Assembly: GCA_023473665.1 (NCBI GenBank)
Contig: JAMCYM010000002.1
Coordinates: 248,001 to 312,000, forward strand
Direction: 5' to 3'
DNA: 64,000 nucleotides
Origin: Candidatus Marsarchaeota archaeon
GTDB taxonomy: Archaea > Micrarchaeota > Micrarchaeia > Micrarchaeales > Micrarchaeaceae
Below are positions 40,523 through 50,503 of the stretch, piece after piece; position 1 is the first letter of the stretch, and every line of letters begins with the position of its first letter. The translations under genes were made by a program, and so were the position numbers. Under the pieces are notes generated by a model. The model was given only the letters and a program-made list of their open reading frames with translations. It was not told the origin of the DNA and made no database searches.

Positions 40523-43054
40523 TTACTTTATTCCATTACGTTCCATGACCCGTATGTTGGCCTCTATGCGCTCCACTGTTTCTCTGTAGGACTTCTTCAC
40601 GTCGCCGCGCATGTTGCCCCTCTTGGCGAAGAAGGCCTCGATTGCGGCCAACTCCTTTCGCGACGAAACCATTGACATGTATTCTACGTATCTGTCGAGC
40701 ATGTGCGCACCCGGCGTGTAGAGCTTCTGCAGTTCTTTCCAGTTCTTCATGATCCATGAGGCAAGCATATGGACGTGCATCGGATTTGAAGAGAGCACCG
40801 CAGGTATGTGTATCGAGTCCTGCAGCCTCACGTCCTTCGACCTCGAGAACCCTAGGGCCCGCTTGGCCATGGGTGCGCTCTTGAACATCGCAAGCGACGA
40901 AAGCAGGCGTATCTTCTCGTCCGGCATTTCTGCTTTCTTGTACATTCCGGCCAGTTTCTTGAACATGCCTGCATCGCCGTTCCATGCCATGATCGAATAC
41001 GCTGCGCCCCTGAGGTTCGGGTCTATCTGCTTGCCCTCCTTCGTGTGCGCATCGAATTCCCGGCGAGCCCATGCAGTGGCCTTTTCGTCGCCGAGTATAC
41101 CAAGGCCGTGTATGGCGGCGCTCCTGAGCATGGTATCGGTGTTAGGCTCTCCATTCCTGGTCTTCCAGCCAAGCCGCCTTATAATCCCGTCGAAGTACTT
41201 GCGCTGCACCTGCGACACCAATTTGAATGCGTCCTTCGTGTAGAGCAGCGACGTGAGCCAGCCGAAATGCGCTGCAAGATTGTCGCTCAACGGATAGCCT
41301 GCATTAAGGCAGTGCCTGCCTACGAAGCCTATGTAATCGGAAAGCGGGATCTCTCCGGCGCGCATCATGGCGAAGAGATCATTCTCGACGCCCCATGCAT
41401 CTATTGCAGACAGCTTGCCTCCGTTTATCATGCCGCCTATCCTATCAAGAACCCATGCATCGTAGGCGCTCCTGTAAAGGAAATGCTGGCCATAGTTAAG
41501 CTTCACCCAGTTGTCCGCAGCATCTATAGCGATGCGCCTGCCTGCCATGAACGCATGCGCAGGCTTCGCCTTTCCGCTGAGATAATAGATCGGTACAGGC
41601 CAGACCTGCTTCGAGGCCCTGTCTATGCCTCTGAGCGTGAACCGGTGCTGTTCAATCATGAACTTGCTGCCGCTGCGCTCCACGCTTAGCATTGGATAGC
41701 CCGGCTGGTCTATCCAAGAGCTGGCGAACTTCGGCACGCTGCCAATGCCGCTGCTCCCCGATGCCTTGCCTATCGCGTCCCAGAGGTCGCGCTTCACCGC
41801 ATTGCCATAGCTGTGCGCGCGAAGATAGTCGTGGAGGCCTGCCCTGAAGGCGTCGGCGCCCGCATATTCCTCTATCATGTGGAGCACAGTGCCGCCCTTC
41901 TCGTAGCTTATCTCGTCGAATATGCCGTTTATCTCTTCCGGCGTGTTGACATCCACGCTTATGGGGTGCGTGCTCCTGAGCTGGTCGGCCGCGAACGCGA
42001 TCGCCATGACGTCGTTGGTATACTGCTCCTTCATGTTCCACTCGGGGTAGACGGCCTGCATCGCCTTGTAGCTCATGAACGTCGCAAAGCTCTCGTTCAG
42101 CCAGAGGTCGTTCCACCACTTCATGGTGACAAGGTCGCCGAACCACTGGTGCGCCAGCTCGTGAGCCACTGTCTCGGCTATGCGCTGCTTGACAGCTATA
42201 GGGGTTCCTCGCTCGTCGCCGAGCAGTGCAGTTTCCCTGAACGTTATGGCCCCCCAGTTCTCCATCGCCCCTGCACTGAAGTCTGGTATGGCTATCAGGT
42301 CGACCTTCGGCAATGGGTACCTTATTCTGAAATAGCGCTCGTAGAAGGCTATGAAGCCCCTTGCATACTTCAGTGCCATGCCGCACAAGGCCTTCTTGCC
42401 CGGCACGGAAAGCACGCTTATGCTGAGCCTGCCCAGCTTCGTGCTTATCCTGTCGAACCTGCCTACGTCAAGATATACAAGGTACGTCGACATCCTCGGC
42501 GTAGCCATAAACGTTGTTATGGTGCGGCCATTGCTTGAGGTCTTCGACCTGACAGGCATGTTCGAGAGCGCCTCGTATCCCTTGTCTGCCACTATGGTTA
42601 TGTAGAACCTCGCCTTGAATTCCGGTTCATCGAAGCACGGAAACGCGGCCCTGGCGTCGGCTGGCTCAAACTGGGTGCTCAGCATGTATTCCTTGCGTTT
42701 CCCGGCATCATAGGCGCTCCTGTAGAAGCCGTACATGCCATCGTTGTTCCTGCCTGAAAACTCAATCTCTATGACTGCCTTTCCATGGATGCTTTCCGCA
42801 AGCCCCAGCGTCAGGGTTTCGTCGCTTTTCGATAGTCTTACTGATGCGCCTTGCGTCCTTCCGGAGCACCTTACCTTTGCGCTCTTTATGCCTAGCTCCT
42901 TTGCGTTAAGCACGATTTTACGGGTCGGCTTTCTGACAGATACGGTTATGGCTGCCTTGCCGATGTATGTGAAGCGCTTCATGTCTGTGTCGAACGTCAG
43001 CCTATAGCTTTCGGGTATCGTATTGCTCCCTATGGTCTTGTGCCTCTCATCCAT
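40523..43054 (-). CDS. M1-family aminopeptidase (tricorn-interacting-factor F2/F3 type)
   Basis: 843 residues from ATG 43054; the longer frame to 43123 is unlikely because a TATA box lies within it. The GAMEN exopeptidase motif (SAGAMENWGAITFRE) and the zinc site HELAHQWFGDLVTMKWW, followed by LNESFATF (HExxH-x18-E), are intact. The C-terminal helical domain is present. It trims N-terminal residues from peptides made by proteasome or tricorn-type proteases. No signal peptide, so cytosolic. Archaeal homologues are called tricorn protease interacting factors. Confidence 0.95.
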   Translation of the reverse strand: MDERHKTIGSNTIPESYRLTFDTDMKRFTYIGKAAITVSVRKPTRKIVLNAKELGIKSAKVRCSGRTQGASVRLSKSDETLTLGLAESIHGKAVIEIEFSGRNNDGMYGFYRSAYDAGKRKEYMLSTQFEPADARAAFPCFDEPEFKARFYITIVADKGYEALSNMPVRSKTSSNGRTITTFMATPRMSTYLVYLDVGRFDRISTKLGRLSISVLSVPGKKALCGMALKYARGFIAFYERYFRIRYPLPKVDLIAIPDFSAGAMENWGAITFRETALLGDERGTPIAVKQRIAETVAHELAHQWFGDLVTMKWWNDLWLNESFATFMSYKAMQAVYPEWNMKEQYTNDVMAIAFAADQLRSTHPISVDVNTPEEINGIFDEISYEKGGTVLHMIEEYAGADAFRAGLHDYLRAHSYGNAVKRDLWDAIGKASGSSGIGSVPKFASSWIDQPGYPMLSVERSGSKFMIEQHRFTLRGIDRASKQVWPVPIYYLSGKAKPAHAFMAGRRIAIDAADNWVKLNYGQHFLYRSAYDAWVLDRIGGMINGGKLSAIDAWGVENDLFAMMRAGEIPLSDYIGFVGRHCLNAGYPLSDNLAAHFGWLTSLLYTKDAFKLVSQVQRKYFDGIIRRLGWKTRNGEPNTDTMLRSAAIHGLGILGDEKATAWARREFDAHTKEGKQIDPNLRGAAYSIMAWNGDAGMFKKLAGMYKKAEMPDEKIRLLSSLAMFKSAPMAKRALGFSRSKDVRLQDSIHIPAVLSSNPMHVHMLASWIMKNWKELQKLYTPGAHMLDRYVEYMSMVSSRKELAAIEAFFAKRGNMRGDVKKSYRETVERIEANIRVMERNGIK

Positions 43055-43080
43055 GGAATCGATAGCGCATTCACAACAAA

Positions 43081-43090
43081 GAAATAAATG
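43081..43090 (-). promoter_or_regulatory. TATA box of the M1 aminopeptidase gene
   Basis: Minus strand CATTTATTTC, about 32 nt upstream of ATG 43054. It fixes the start and excludes the ATG at 43123. Confidence 0.5.
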
Positions 43091-43325
43091 TGTTACCGAT
43101 GCAAAGCTGACACGCCGATGCATTCGGCAACGACTGTGATTCTAAATACGGCATTATCGCGCGCATTTGGCCGCCGTCGTGGCCTGGCGCAATCTATATT
43201 AAGCGGAAAAGAAATTTTCTGGTAATGGAAGTAACATTTAATCCAGTTCTACATTGAAAATCCTATGCAGGTTTTTAAAGCTTGTTTCTCAATACCTACT
43301 CGCTGCTTGTTGCAGGGGTGCGGGT

Positions 43326-45605
43326 ATGGCGACCAATGTCATAAAGAGAAACGGGGAGAAAGTTGCCTTTGACAAGGCAAAAATTGTGAGGGCGGTATTC
43401 AAGGCTTTTTCTGATGTTTATTTCAACAGGTCCGACGAGGAGAACAATGCGGAGGCCGAGAAGGTGGCATCCGCTGTCACAGAGGCCATAGACAAGCTCG
43501 GCAAGGAGGAAATAGGCGTAGAGGAGATACAGGACACGGTAGAGAAGACGCTCATGGACATGAACCCAGGCGTGGCCAAGTCATACATACTATTCAGGCA
43601 GAAGCGCGCAGAGATACGCACTTACAAGGCCTCGCTCGGCATACAGGACGACGACCTGAAGCTGCCAATCAACACGGTCATAGTGCTCGCTGCACGCTAC
43701 CTGCTCAAGGATACTACTGGCAAGATAGTGGAGACCCCGAAGCAATTGTTCCATAGGGTGGCCGCTGCCATAGCCAGCGTTGAGAAGAGCTACGGCAAGA
43801 GCGAGGAGCAGGTTATTGAGATAGAACAAAGCTTCTATGACGCCATGACGAACTTCAGGTTCATGCCTAACACGCCTACGCTTATGAACGCGGGCACGAA
43901 CCTCGGCCAGCTCAGCGCATGCTTCGTGCTGCCTGTCGGCGACTCTCTGATGGAAATATTCGATGCAGTGAAGTACGCGGCCCTGATACACCAGAGCGGC
44001 GGAGGAACCGGCTTCGCCTTCTCGAGGCTGAGGCCGAAGAACGACGTGGTGAAGAGCACCAGCGGCGTGGCGTCCGGGCCTATCTCGTTCATGAAGATCT
44101 TCGATGCTGCAACAGAGGAGATAAAGCAGGGCGGCAAGCGGCGCGGCGCCAACATGGGCATACTGCGCGTCGACCACCCCGACATACTCGAGTTCATAAT
44201 GGCAAAGGAGCACGAGGGCGTGCTGCGCAACTTTAACATCTCTGTCGCTGCAACCGAAAAGTTCATGAAGGCGGTAGAGAAGGGCACAGACTACGACCTG
44301 GTAAACCCGCACACCAACAAGGTGACCGGCAGGCTCAATGCGACTGCTGTCTGGAACTTAATAGTCACAATGGCCTGGAAGACCGGCGACCCCGGTCTCG
44401 TGTTCCTGGACAGGATGAACTCCACATACTCCAATCCAGTTCCATCGTACGGTCCGATAGAGTCGACTAATCCATGTGGTGAACAGCCGCTCTATCCATA
44501 CGACTCGTGCAACCTCGGCTCGATAAATCTCGCGAAGATGGTCAAGCAGACTGACCACCACTACGAAGTAGACTGGGATCTGCTTAAGGAAACTGTGCGC
44601 CTAGGCACGCGCTTCCTCGACAACGTCATCGACGCCAACCACTATACATTGCCGCAGATAGACCAAACAAGCAAGGCGATAAGGCGCATAGGCCTCGGGG
44701 TCATGGGCTGGGCCGACATGCTGATAAAGCTCGGCATAAGGTACGACAGCAACGAGGCGCTCATGCTGGCGGAGCGCGTCATGTCATTCATAACCAGAAA
44801 CTCAAGGGAAATGAGCGAAGAGCTGGCTGTCGAGCGCGGACCGTTCCCAGAATTCAAGAACAGCATATGGTACAAGCTGGGGTACAAGCCACTCAGGAAC
44901 TCTACTGTTACAACTATAGCCCCGACCGGCACGATAAGCATAATATCAGGAGGGGCCTCGCAGGGCATAGAGCCTATCTTTTCAGTTGTCTACATGCGCA
45001 ACGTGCACGAGAGCCTGGGCTCAAATCTCATAGAGGTCAATAACGAATTCGAGCGCTATGCACTGGAGTACAACTTCTACTCCGAGGAGCTGATGAAAGA
45101 TCTGGCAGGTCGCGTGTCTGTGCAGGACGTCGAGGCCATACCCGAAAACGTCAGGAAACTGTTCGTAACCGCTTATGACATAGAGCCGGAATGGCACGTC
45201 CGCATGCAGGCAGCCTTCCAGAAATATACAGACAATGCAGTCTCAAAGACAATAAACTTCCCGGCATGGGCCACGCCTCAGGACATAGAGAAGGCGTACA
45301 AGCTCGCGTACCAGCTCGGGTGCAAGGGCATAACGGTCTACAGGGACAGCAGCAAGTCCGTGCAGGTGCTGCAACCAGTAGACCGCAAGCAGAAGACGTT
45401 CACCGGGCTGAAGGAGAAGCACACAAAAGACCCAGAGGCCATGGAATCCGAGCAGCGCATAACAATGGCCGCGCTCAAGAGCGGCGCAGCCAACTACACC
45501 ATATCGATAGACGAGGAGGTGAAGTGCCCGGACTGCGGCAGCGCGATGGTCGCTGCGGAAGGCTGCTACACCTGCCCCAAGTGCGGGCACAGCGAGTGCG
45601 GCTGA
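43326..45605 (+). CDS. nrdJ: Adenosylcobalamin-dependent (class II) ribonucleotide reductase
   Basis: 759 residues from ATG 43326. An ATP-cone is N-terminal (TNVIKRNGEKVAFDKAKIV, residues 3-21). The catalytic core carries FMPNTPTLMNAGT, LSACFVLPV (substrate-site Cys), NPCGEQPLYPYDSCNLGSINL (active-site Cys/Glu region, split here as NPCGEQPLYPYDSC and NLGSINL), and PTGTISIISGG. The C-terminal CPDCGSAM and CPKCGHSECG form a zinc-ribbon and thiol tail. It reduces ribonucleotides to deoxyribonucleotides and requires vitamin B12, whichever way the cell obtains it. No cobalamin riboswitch is seen in the leader. TATA-like GGTTTTTAAAGC is at 43270-43281. Confidence 0.95.
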   Translation: MATNVIKRNGEKVAFDKAKIVRAVFKAFSDVYFNRSDEENNAEAEKVASAVTEAIDKLGKEEIGVEEIQDTVEKTLMDMNPGVAKSYILFRQKRAEIRTYKASLGIQDDDLKLPINTVIVLAARYLLKDTTGKIVETPKQLFHRVAAAIASVEKSYGKSEEQVIEIEQSFYDAMTNFRFMPNTPTLMNAGTNLGQLSACFVLPVGDSLMEIFDAVKYAALIHQSGGGTGFAFSRLRPKNDVVKSTSGVASGPISFMKIFDAATEEIKQGGKRRGANMGILRVDHPDILEFIMAKEHEGVLRNFNISVAATEKFMKAVEKGTDYDLVNPHTNKVTGRLNATAVWNLIVTMAWKTGDPGLVFLDRMNSTYSNPVPSYGPIESTNPCGEQPLYPYDSCNLGSINLAKMVKQTDHHYEVDWDLLKETVRLGTRFLDNVIDANHYTLPQIDQTSKAIRRIGLGVMGWADMLIKLGIRYDSNEALMLAERVMSFITRNSREMSEELAVERGPFPEFKNSIWYKLGYKPLRNSTVTTIAPTGTISIISGGASQGIEPIFSVVYMRNVHESLGSNLIEVNNEFERYALEYNFYSEELMKDLAGRVSVQDVEAIPENVRKLFVTAYDIEPEWHVRMQAAFQKYTDNAVSKTINFPAWATPQDIEKAYKLAYQLGCKGITVYRDSSKSVQVLQPVDRKQKTFTGLKEKHTKDPEAMESEQRITMAALKSGAANYTISIDEEVKCPDCGSAMVAAEGCYTCPKCGHSECG

Positions 45606-45615
45606 CTTCCGCACT

Positions 45616-45631
45616 TCTTTTATTTTTTCCT
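45616..45631 (+). terminator. T-rich terminator after nrdJ
   Basis: CTTCTTTTATTTTTTCC directly after the TGA at 45603-45605, a typical archaeal oligo-U signal. The next gene begins 20 nt later. Confidence 0.5.
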
Positions 45632-45651
45632 TACTAAGCACTGTTGTTGCC

Positions 45652-46545
45652 ATGTTCGCTAAAAGGCTGAGCATAGAGAAGTTCAGCGCCACGGACGGCA
45701 CGCTTCTCTACGGGTTGCTTGCGCTGCCAAGGAAAGGAAGACCCAAGGCAGCCGTGCTTCATGTCCATGGATTCACAGGCAGCTTCTACGGCAGCACTGC
45801 AGTTGAGGAGCTGTCTGCGGCAATGACAAAACGCGGAATCGTCTTTTTCTCCATCCAGACCCGCGGCAGCTATTCCATAGAGGAATTCACCAAGCGCAGG
45901 GGCGCCAAGGAGACCGATTACATAGCAGGCGGGGCCCTGGAGAAGTTCGAGGACTGCGTATACGACATTGAGGGCGCTGTAAGATTCCTGAAAGGAAAAG
46001 GGATGAAAAAGATAATTCTTGAAGGCCACAGCACCGGCTGCCAGAAGATAGTGTATTACTCTGCAATGCGCATGGACCGCGCGGTCAAGGCGCTAATCCT
46101 GCTTACGCCCGTTGACGACACCAACTTCGACAGGGCGAACTTCGGCAAGAGATACAATGCAATCATCAGACTGGCGCGCTCCACGGCAAGGCGCGGCAGG
46201 TACGCGCTCATGCCATTGGGCAAGGATCCATACACGGTTGTTGGGGCTGCGCGCCTGCTCAGCACTGCAGATCCGAAGAACAGAGAGGCGAAGACGCTGA
46301 ACTACCTCAGGCCGCGCATGGATTACATAGAAAAGATCAGGGTGCCTATCTTAGCGGTTTTCGGAACGGATGATCGCTATATGAATGTGGCAGGAATAGA
46401 GCCATCGTACGCCATAGCAAAGCTGAGAAAGAGCTGCTCCAAGCCCGTCGACTCGCTGATAATAAAAGGCGAGGGCCACGGTTTTGCGGGCAAGCGCAAG
46501 TTTTTGGCAAGGAAAGCGGCAGAGTGGGCCTCTAAGCATGCATGA
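45652..46545 (+). CDS. Alpha/beta-hydrolase (DUF1749-like)
   Basis: 297 residues. The nucleophile elbow is EGHSTGCQ (Ser near residue 126), the oxyanion region is HVHGFTGSF, the acid GTDDRYMN, and the catalytic His GEGHGFAGK. Serine esterase or peptidase activity on a small substrate is likely. No signal peptide or transmembrane helix, so cytosolic. It follows nrdJ closely but has a T-rich spacer between. Convergent with map. Confidence 0.88.
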   Translation: MFAKRLSIEKFSATDGTLLYGLLALPRKGRPKAAVLHVHGFTGSFYGSTAVEELSAAMTKRGIVFFSIQTRGSYSIEEFTKRRGAKETDYIAGGALEKFEDCVYDIEGAVRFLKGKGMKKIILEGHSTGCQKIVYYSAMRMDRAVKALILLTPVDDTNFDRANFGKRYNAIIRLARSTARRGRYALMPLGKDPYTVVGAARLLSTADPKNREAKTLNYLRPRMDYIEKIRVPILAVFGTDDRYMNVAGIEPSYAIAKLRKSCSKPVDSLIIKGEGHGFAGKRKFLARKAAEWASKHA

Positions 46546-46549
46546 AGTG

Positions 46550-47470
46550 TCATGTAAGCACTTCGCACGAATCCTTAGTGACGAGAAGCGTGGCCTCTTT
46601 CTGGCTTACCGTTGCGCCGTTCATTTCTGCAAGCGTTGGATGCGGCTCCAGCGCGCCTGCCGAGACCAGCGCCTTAAGCGCCGAATACAACGAGAACCGC
46701 GACCCTACGACTCCGGCCAGCCATCTGGCGGCGAATGGCTCGCTTGGATACTTGGCAAGCACCTCCTTAAGCACAGCCCGGGCATCAGGCTGCCTGACTG
46801 AAGCCTCGCCCGCCAGGCTGTATATCTCCCATATGTCGGTGTTAGCGACCGATCCCCTGCCCTCGCTCGTGGTTGCAAATGGCTCTATCGCAATTATTTC
46901 GCCTTCTTCCAGCACAGTATCATCGCCGTTGTCATAATTGGGTATGAATGGCGATGCGTGCAGGTCATGGAAGCGCACTCCGTGACCGCCGAGATTCATG
47001 ATGGGCTTGAAGCCGTGCTTTGAGATCGCGGTCTCTATCTCTTTGCCTATGGCAGATACGCTGACGCCGGCCTTAACCGTGCTTATAGCGGCCGCCAGCG
47101 CATCGTCTGTAGACGTGACAAGCTCCTGCATGCTGCCCGACAAATCAATTGTGATCGCGCAGTCGCTGAGTATGCCGCCCTTTGCTGCGCCCAAATCCAC
47201 CTTCACGAGGCCTGAATCAGGGAACACGAGAGCGTCGTCCAGCGACGGGGTGTAGTGCGCAGCTTGCGCATTGAGCGACAGGTTTACAGGAAATGCGGGT
47301 TCCATACCCTTCTCCCTGATCAGCGATTCCAGCGCGTTCGCGACGTCGAGGTATTTCGCTCCGGGCTTCACAAGCCCGTGCGCCATCTCCAGCGCGGCGC
47401 GCGCCACCGCGCCCGCTTCCCTCGCGCCCTTCTCCATCTCTTCCCTGCTCGGCTCTTCTTTTTCGTCCAT
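46550..47470 (-). CDS. map: Methionine aminopeptidase, archaeal type II
   Basis: 306 residues. Metal ligands are visible in VKVDLGAAK, SDCAITIDLSG, NLGGHGVRFH, IIAIEPFA and VSQKEATLLV. It removes initiator Met. The type II helical insert is present near residues 195-255. Start: the ATG at 47470 lies 11 nt after the polB stop; a TTG at 47485 overlapping that stop is possible. It is the last gene of a minus-strand cluster that includes polB. Confidence 0.95.
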   Translation of the reverse strand: MDEKEEPSREEMEKGAREAGAVARAALEMAHGLVKPGAKYLDVANALESLIREKGMEPAFPVNLSLNAQAAHYTPSLDDALVFPDSGLVKVDLGAAKGGILSDCAITIDLSGSMQELVTSTDDALAAAISTVKAGVSVSAIGKEIETAISKHGFKPIMNLGGHGVRFHDLHASPFIPNYDNGDDTVLEEGEIIAIEPFATTSEGRGSVANTDIWEIYSLAGEASVRQPDARAVLKEVLAKYPSEPFAARWLAGVVGSRFSLYSALKALVSAGALEPHPTLAEMNGATVSQKEATLLVTKDSCEVLT

Positions 47471-47481
47471 AAGCTCGCCAT

Positions 47482-49953
47482 TCAAAGCTTTTTCTGCTTG
47501 CCCATGCCCTTGACTTCATCTTCGCTCAGGCCCAGCTCCTTCAATATGCGCATTGTAGCGGGTATGACCTGATGGTTTATGTAATAATCGGAATCATAGT
47601 CCTGCGCGTACTCCTCGAGCTCCGCCCTGTCTGATATCGAATTGCCGTGCCTGGTTATCACGTAGCTTATCACCGCATGCTCCACGTCCTCCCTGCTCTT
47701 CAGGCCCTTCTCTATTGCTTTCTTCGCGGCTGCAAGCTCCGGGCTCTTCGAGTCGTAGCCGTCTATCCCCTTCCTGAGCTGCGTGCTTATGGCGAGCTCG
47801 CCGAGGGGCACATTGCCTGCCTGGAGCCTGCCGACTACTTCCTTTACTATCGCTACCGCGTTCTCTGCGCTGCCCTCCTTGAGTATGGCCTCGAGCACCT
47901 TGCGCTGCGTCTCTCTTGCAATCTTCGACCAGTCCCTTCTTACGAGCTCGAAGCCACGTATCTTTATGTAGCCCGATTCAGATATGAGCGCGTACTTCTT
48001 TTTCGCGCCCGTATAGCCGGTCTCTGTCTTCCTGCCGACGAACACGCCACGCGAGTAGAAGTCCTCGAGCTCAAGGTCCATGTCGCTCGGAAGGCTTGAG
48101 TTGAATCCCTTGACGAACGCCAGGGCATCGTCCCTGCTCTTGTCCATGAGCAGCATGAGGAGCGAATCAGTGTCTGCGTACAGGACCCTGAAGCCGTGCG
48201 CCTCGGCTTCGTCTATCGCCTTGTGGATGAACTGCCTGCCCCATGCTGTTATGCTGCCTGCGCACTCCCGCGAGTACCACCGCGACCTCGCGTAGCCCAT
48301 GTAGCCGAAGAACGAGTTGGATGTTATCTTCAACGCCTGCGACCTCGAGCCGAGGTATATGTTTGACTTGTCCTTCTTGTAGAGCTGCTTGACCTTGGCC
48401 CTCTCGTCGACGAGCACCTTGAGCGCTGCGGGCGCTATGCCCTTCCTTGTCTTGGAGAAGCGCGTCCCGGTTGGCGACTCGTTGTATTCCTTGCAGTCCG
48501 CGCATATCGACGATGGGTCTATGTTCTGCGATATTATTATTGACGGGTACAGGCCCCGGAAGTCAAACATGACGAGATTCGTATATATGCCTGGCTCAGG
48601 GGTTTTGACGTATGCGCCCTCTATCGGATTGGCTTCGCGGGCGCGCATGTCGCGCTCCGACGGCTTGTTCGGTATGAGCTCACCAAACCCGTGCGCATAC
48701 TTCATCAGCATGAACTCGACCAGCTGGCCCGTTGTAGAGACGGATACGTCGCTCAGGGTGTTGCCCGTGACGCGCGTGAGCGCAGTCATTATCGGCGCGA
48801 ACGTGTCGTAGACCTTGTTCAACGCATGCGAATCGCTCAGGTTGTAGTCGGCGAGCTCCTCAAGTTCCTTGCCGTTGGAATCCCACATCTTGTATATGTC
48901 CTTCTTCTCCACGTTTGTCTTAGCGGTCTTAGTCACGGCCTCGTAGACGTTCTTCAGCGTATAGCTGTTCAGCTTCAGTATGTATTCAGCTGCGCCAACC
49001 GTGGATATGAACTTGACGACGTTGTACATGTCGACATGAACCCTGCCGGCTATCTTCACCTTGTCGAGGAGGCCGTGCCTCTCTATCTTCGTCTCGCCCT
49101 CAAACCTGCTGAGGTCGAACTTCACCTTCAGCGTCTTCGCCCTGTCGAGCATGTACTTGACGTCGTAGTTGGCTGAGTTGTAGCCAGTCACTATGTCAAT
49201 GTCAAGCTCGTCGACGAGATCCATAAAGGTCTTGAACAGCTCCTTCTCATCCTTCACAACTCTGACGAAAGGCCTGTCTATCTTCTTGTAGGTTATTACG
49301 CCCTCGCCGGTCTTGCCGTTCGAGGTGTAGGTATAGCTGAGCATTATCACCGGGTCGCGGTCTGGTATGGTGATTGTTTTAGGGTTGTAGACCTCTATGT
49401 CGAAACACATGACATTCAACGCCGAGTCGACAGGCTCTGCAGCCGGGACCGGCTCCGCGCTCTTGAGCACGAGAAGACCGTCACTGAGTCCAAGAGTGAA
49501 CTTGTAGTACGACAGCGGCGTCAGGCCTTTGTCTATCAGGTAGCGCTTGGCGAACGGTATGTCGTATTCGTATCGCTCCCCGTGCCCTGCAAAGGCCTCG
49601 CTGAGCTTTGGCACTTGCATAGGCAGCTTCGTGTATACTTTGTAGGAATTGACATCCTTCCCGAAGATGCTGCGCCTTTCCGTTACCGCATCAGCAGCCT
49701 TAATACGCTCGTTGCCGTCAAAGGCCTGGATTGCAAGCATCTCATCGGTGCCCATAGCGTTTCTGGGCACAAAGTAGAAGTAGGGTTTGAACGCCGGGTC
49801 GAAGACCTCGCGCGCATTGCCTGAGCTGTCCTTAACTGCTAGCCTTATCAGCGCATGCTCATCGCTGGTAAGGTAGTCGACTTCAAGAAGGAATCCCTCG
49901 AAAACAAGCGGCTCTTGCGCCTGCTTCTTCCCGGCTTGGCCCCGCATAGCCAT
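47482..49953 (-). CDS. polB: Family B DNA polymerase
   Basis: 823 residues from ATG 49953 (ATG 49947 also possible; the frame is open to 50154 but the extra part is not homologous-looking). Exonuclease motif I is MCFDIEVYNP and the Exo II region NSANYDVKYML. Polymerase motif A is FDFRGLYPSIII, motif B KITSNSFFGYMGYARS, and motif C YADTDSLLM. It synthesises DNA during replication or repair with 3'-5' proofreading. No intein. The C-terminus (GKQKKL) lacks an obvious PCNA-binding motif. TATA-like CATATAAGC is 13-21 nt before ATG 49953. Confidence 0.96.
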   Translation of the reverse strand: MAMRGQAGKKQAQEPLVFEGFLLEVDYLTSDEHALIRLAVKDSSGNAREVFDPAFKPYFYFVPRNAMGTDEMLAIQAFDGNERIKAADAVTERRSIFGKDVNSYKVYTKLPMQVPKLSEAFAGHGERYEYDIPFAKRYLIDKGLTPLSYYKFTLGLSDGLLVLKSAEPVPAAEPVDSALNVMCFDIEVYNPKTITIPDRDPVIMLSYTYTSNGKTGEGVITYKKIDRPFVRVVKDEKELFKTFMDLVDELDIDIVTGYNSANYDVKYMLDRAKTLKVKFDLSRFEGETKIERHGLLDKVKIAGRVHVDMYNVVKFISTVGAAEYILKLNSYTLKNVYEAVTKTAKTNVEKKDIYKMWDSNGKELEELADYNLSDSHALNKVYDTFAPIMTALTRVTGNTLSDVSVSTTGQLVEFMLMKYAHGFGELIPNKPSERDMRAREANPIEGAYVKTPEPGIYTNLVMFDFRGLYPSIIISQNIDPSSICADCKEYNESPTGTRFSKTRKGIAPAALKVLVDERAKVKQLYKKDKSNIYLGSRSQALKITSNSFFGYMGYARSRWYSRECAGSITAWGRQFIHKAIDEAEAHGFRVLYADTDSLLMLLMDKSRDDALAFVKGFNSSLPSDMDLELEDFYSRGVFVGRKTETGYTGAKKKYALISESGYIKIRGFELVRRDWSKIARETQRKVLEAILKEGSAENAVAIVKEVVGRLQAGNVPLGELAISTQLRKGIDGYDSKSPELAAAKKAIEKGLKSREDVEHAVISYVITRHGNSISDRAELEEYAQDYDSDYYINHQVIPATMRILKELGLSEDEVKGMGKQKKL

Positions 49954-49965
49954 CAGTGGCTTTTG

Positions 49966-49974
49966 AGGCTTATA
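49966..49974 (-). promoter_or_regulatory. Internal TATA element before polB
   Basis: Minus strand GCATATAAG between the SecB-like stop and the polB start. It suggests an additional promoter for polB-map within the cluster. Confidence 0.35.
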
Positions 49975-49994
49975 TGCTTTTCCCCGGAAAGCGC

Positions 49995-50423
49995 TCAGGC
50001 GCCCTCGTCCTGGATCTTGGTAGTGCTTATGACGAGAGGAGGTATGAGGCCCAGAGAGTACGCTACGAGCGTGCCTGTCGCGCTGCACCTGAAGTTCAGG
50101 CCATTCACGACCTCTTCGGCCATCTGCACAGGAAGCTTGTGCGATTCGTTCCACTTCTTCGTGACCGCGCTCACGACCTCCTTGCTCTCCTGTATCTCTA
50201 TGACGCCGCCGAGCTTGATCTGGCCCAGGTTCTTTGCGTCCTTGCCGTCGCCGTCGAAATAGTCTGCAAGGAACGTGTACGTTATGTTTATCTTGTCGCT
50301 CTTCACGTTCAGGTTGTCGAGGCTTATGTTGAGCCTCGGGAACCGCTGCTTCTGCAGCGCCGTGACGTCGCTTATCTTCCCTTCCACGTTGGATATTGTG
50401 AATCCGGTTATCATTGGTATCAC
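49995..50423 (-). CDS. SecB-like conserved archaeal protein
   Basis: 142 residues, beta-rich followed by a helix. It has the shape of the SecB fold, with a C-terminal segment of aliphatic residues and two prolines (YSLGLIPPLVISTTK) like that of archaeal SecB-like proteins (M. jannaschii MJ0357 type). Central strands are TYTFLADYFDGDG and KLGGVIEIQES. Such proteins may act as holdase chaperones or toxin-antitoxin chaperones. Its position upstream of polB is not informative. Assignment is moderate; no catalytic residues. Confidence 0.5.
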   Translation of the reverse strand: MIPMITGFTISNVEGKISDVTALQKQRFPRLNISLDNLNVKSDKINITYTFLADYFDGDGKDAKNLGQIKLGGVIEIQESKEVVSAVTKKWNESHKLPVQMAEEVVNGLNFRCSATGTLVAYSLGLIPPLVISTTKIQDEGA

Positions 50424-50503
50424 TGCATCGTTGCTTTATTCTTTTGAATTGGCAGGATATTTAGCTCTATCGGCGGAATTGGAAACTGGCGCTTTTTCTG
50501 ATC

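Noticed and set aside
40536-42538. Long frames opposite or shifted to the M1 aminopeptidase gene
   Set aside because: GC-rich shadow frames of a well-supported gene with low-complexity Arg/Ala/His-rich translations.
43055-43325. Cobalamin riboswitch before the B12-dependent reductase
   Set aside because: No B12-box-like sequence or room for the known fold; only a TATA-like box and short leader.
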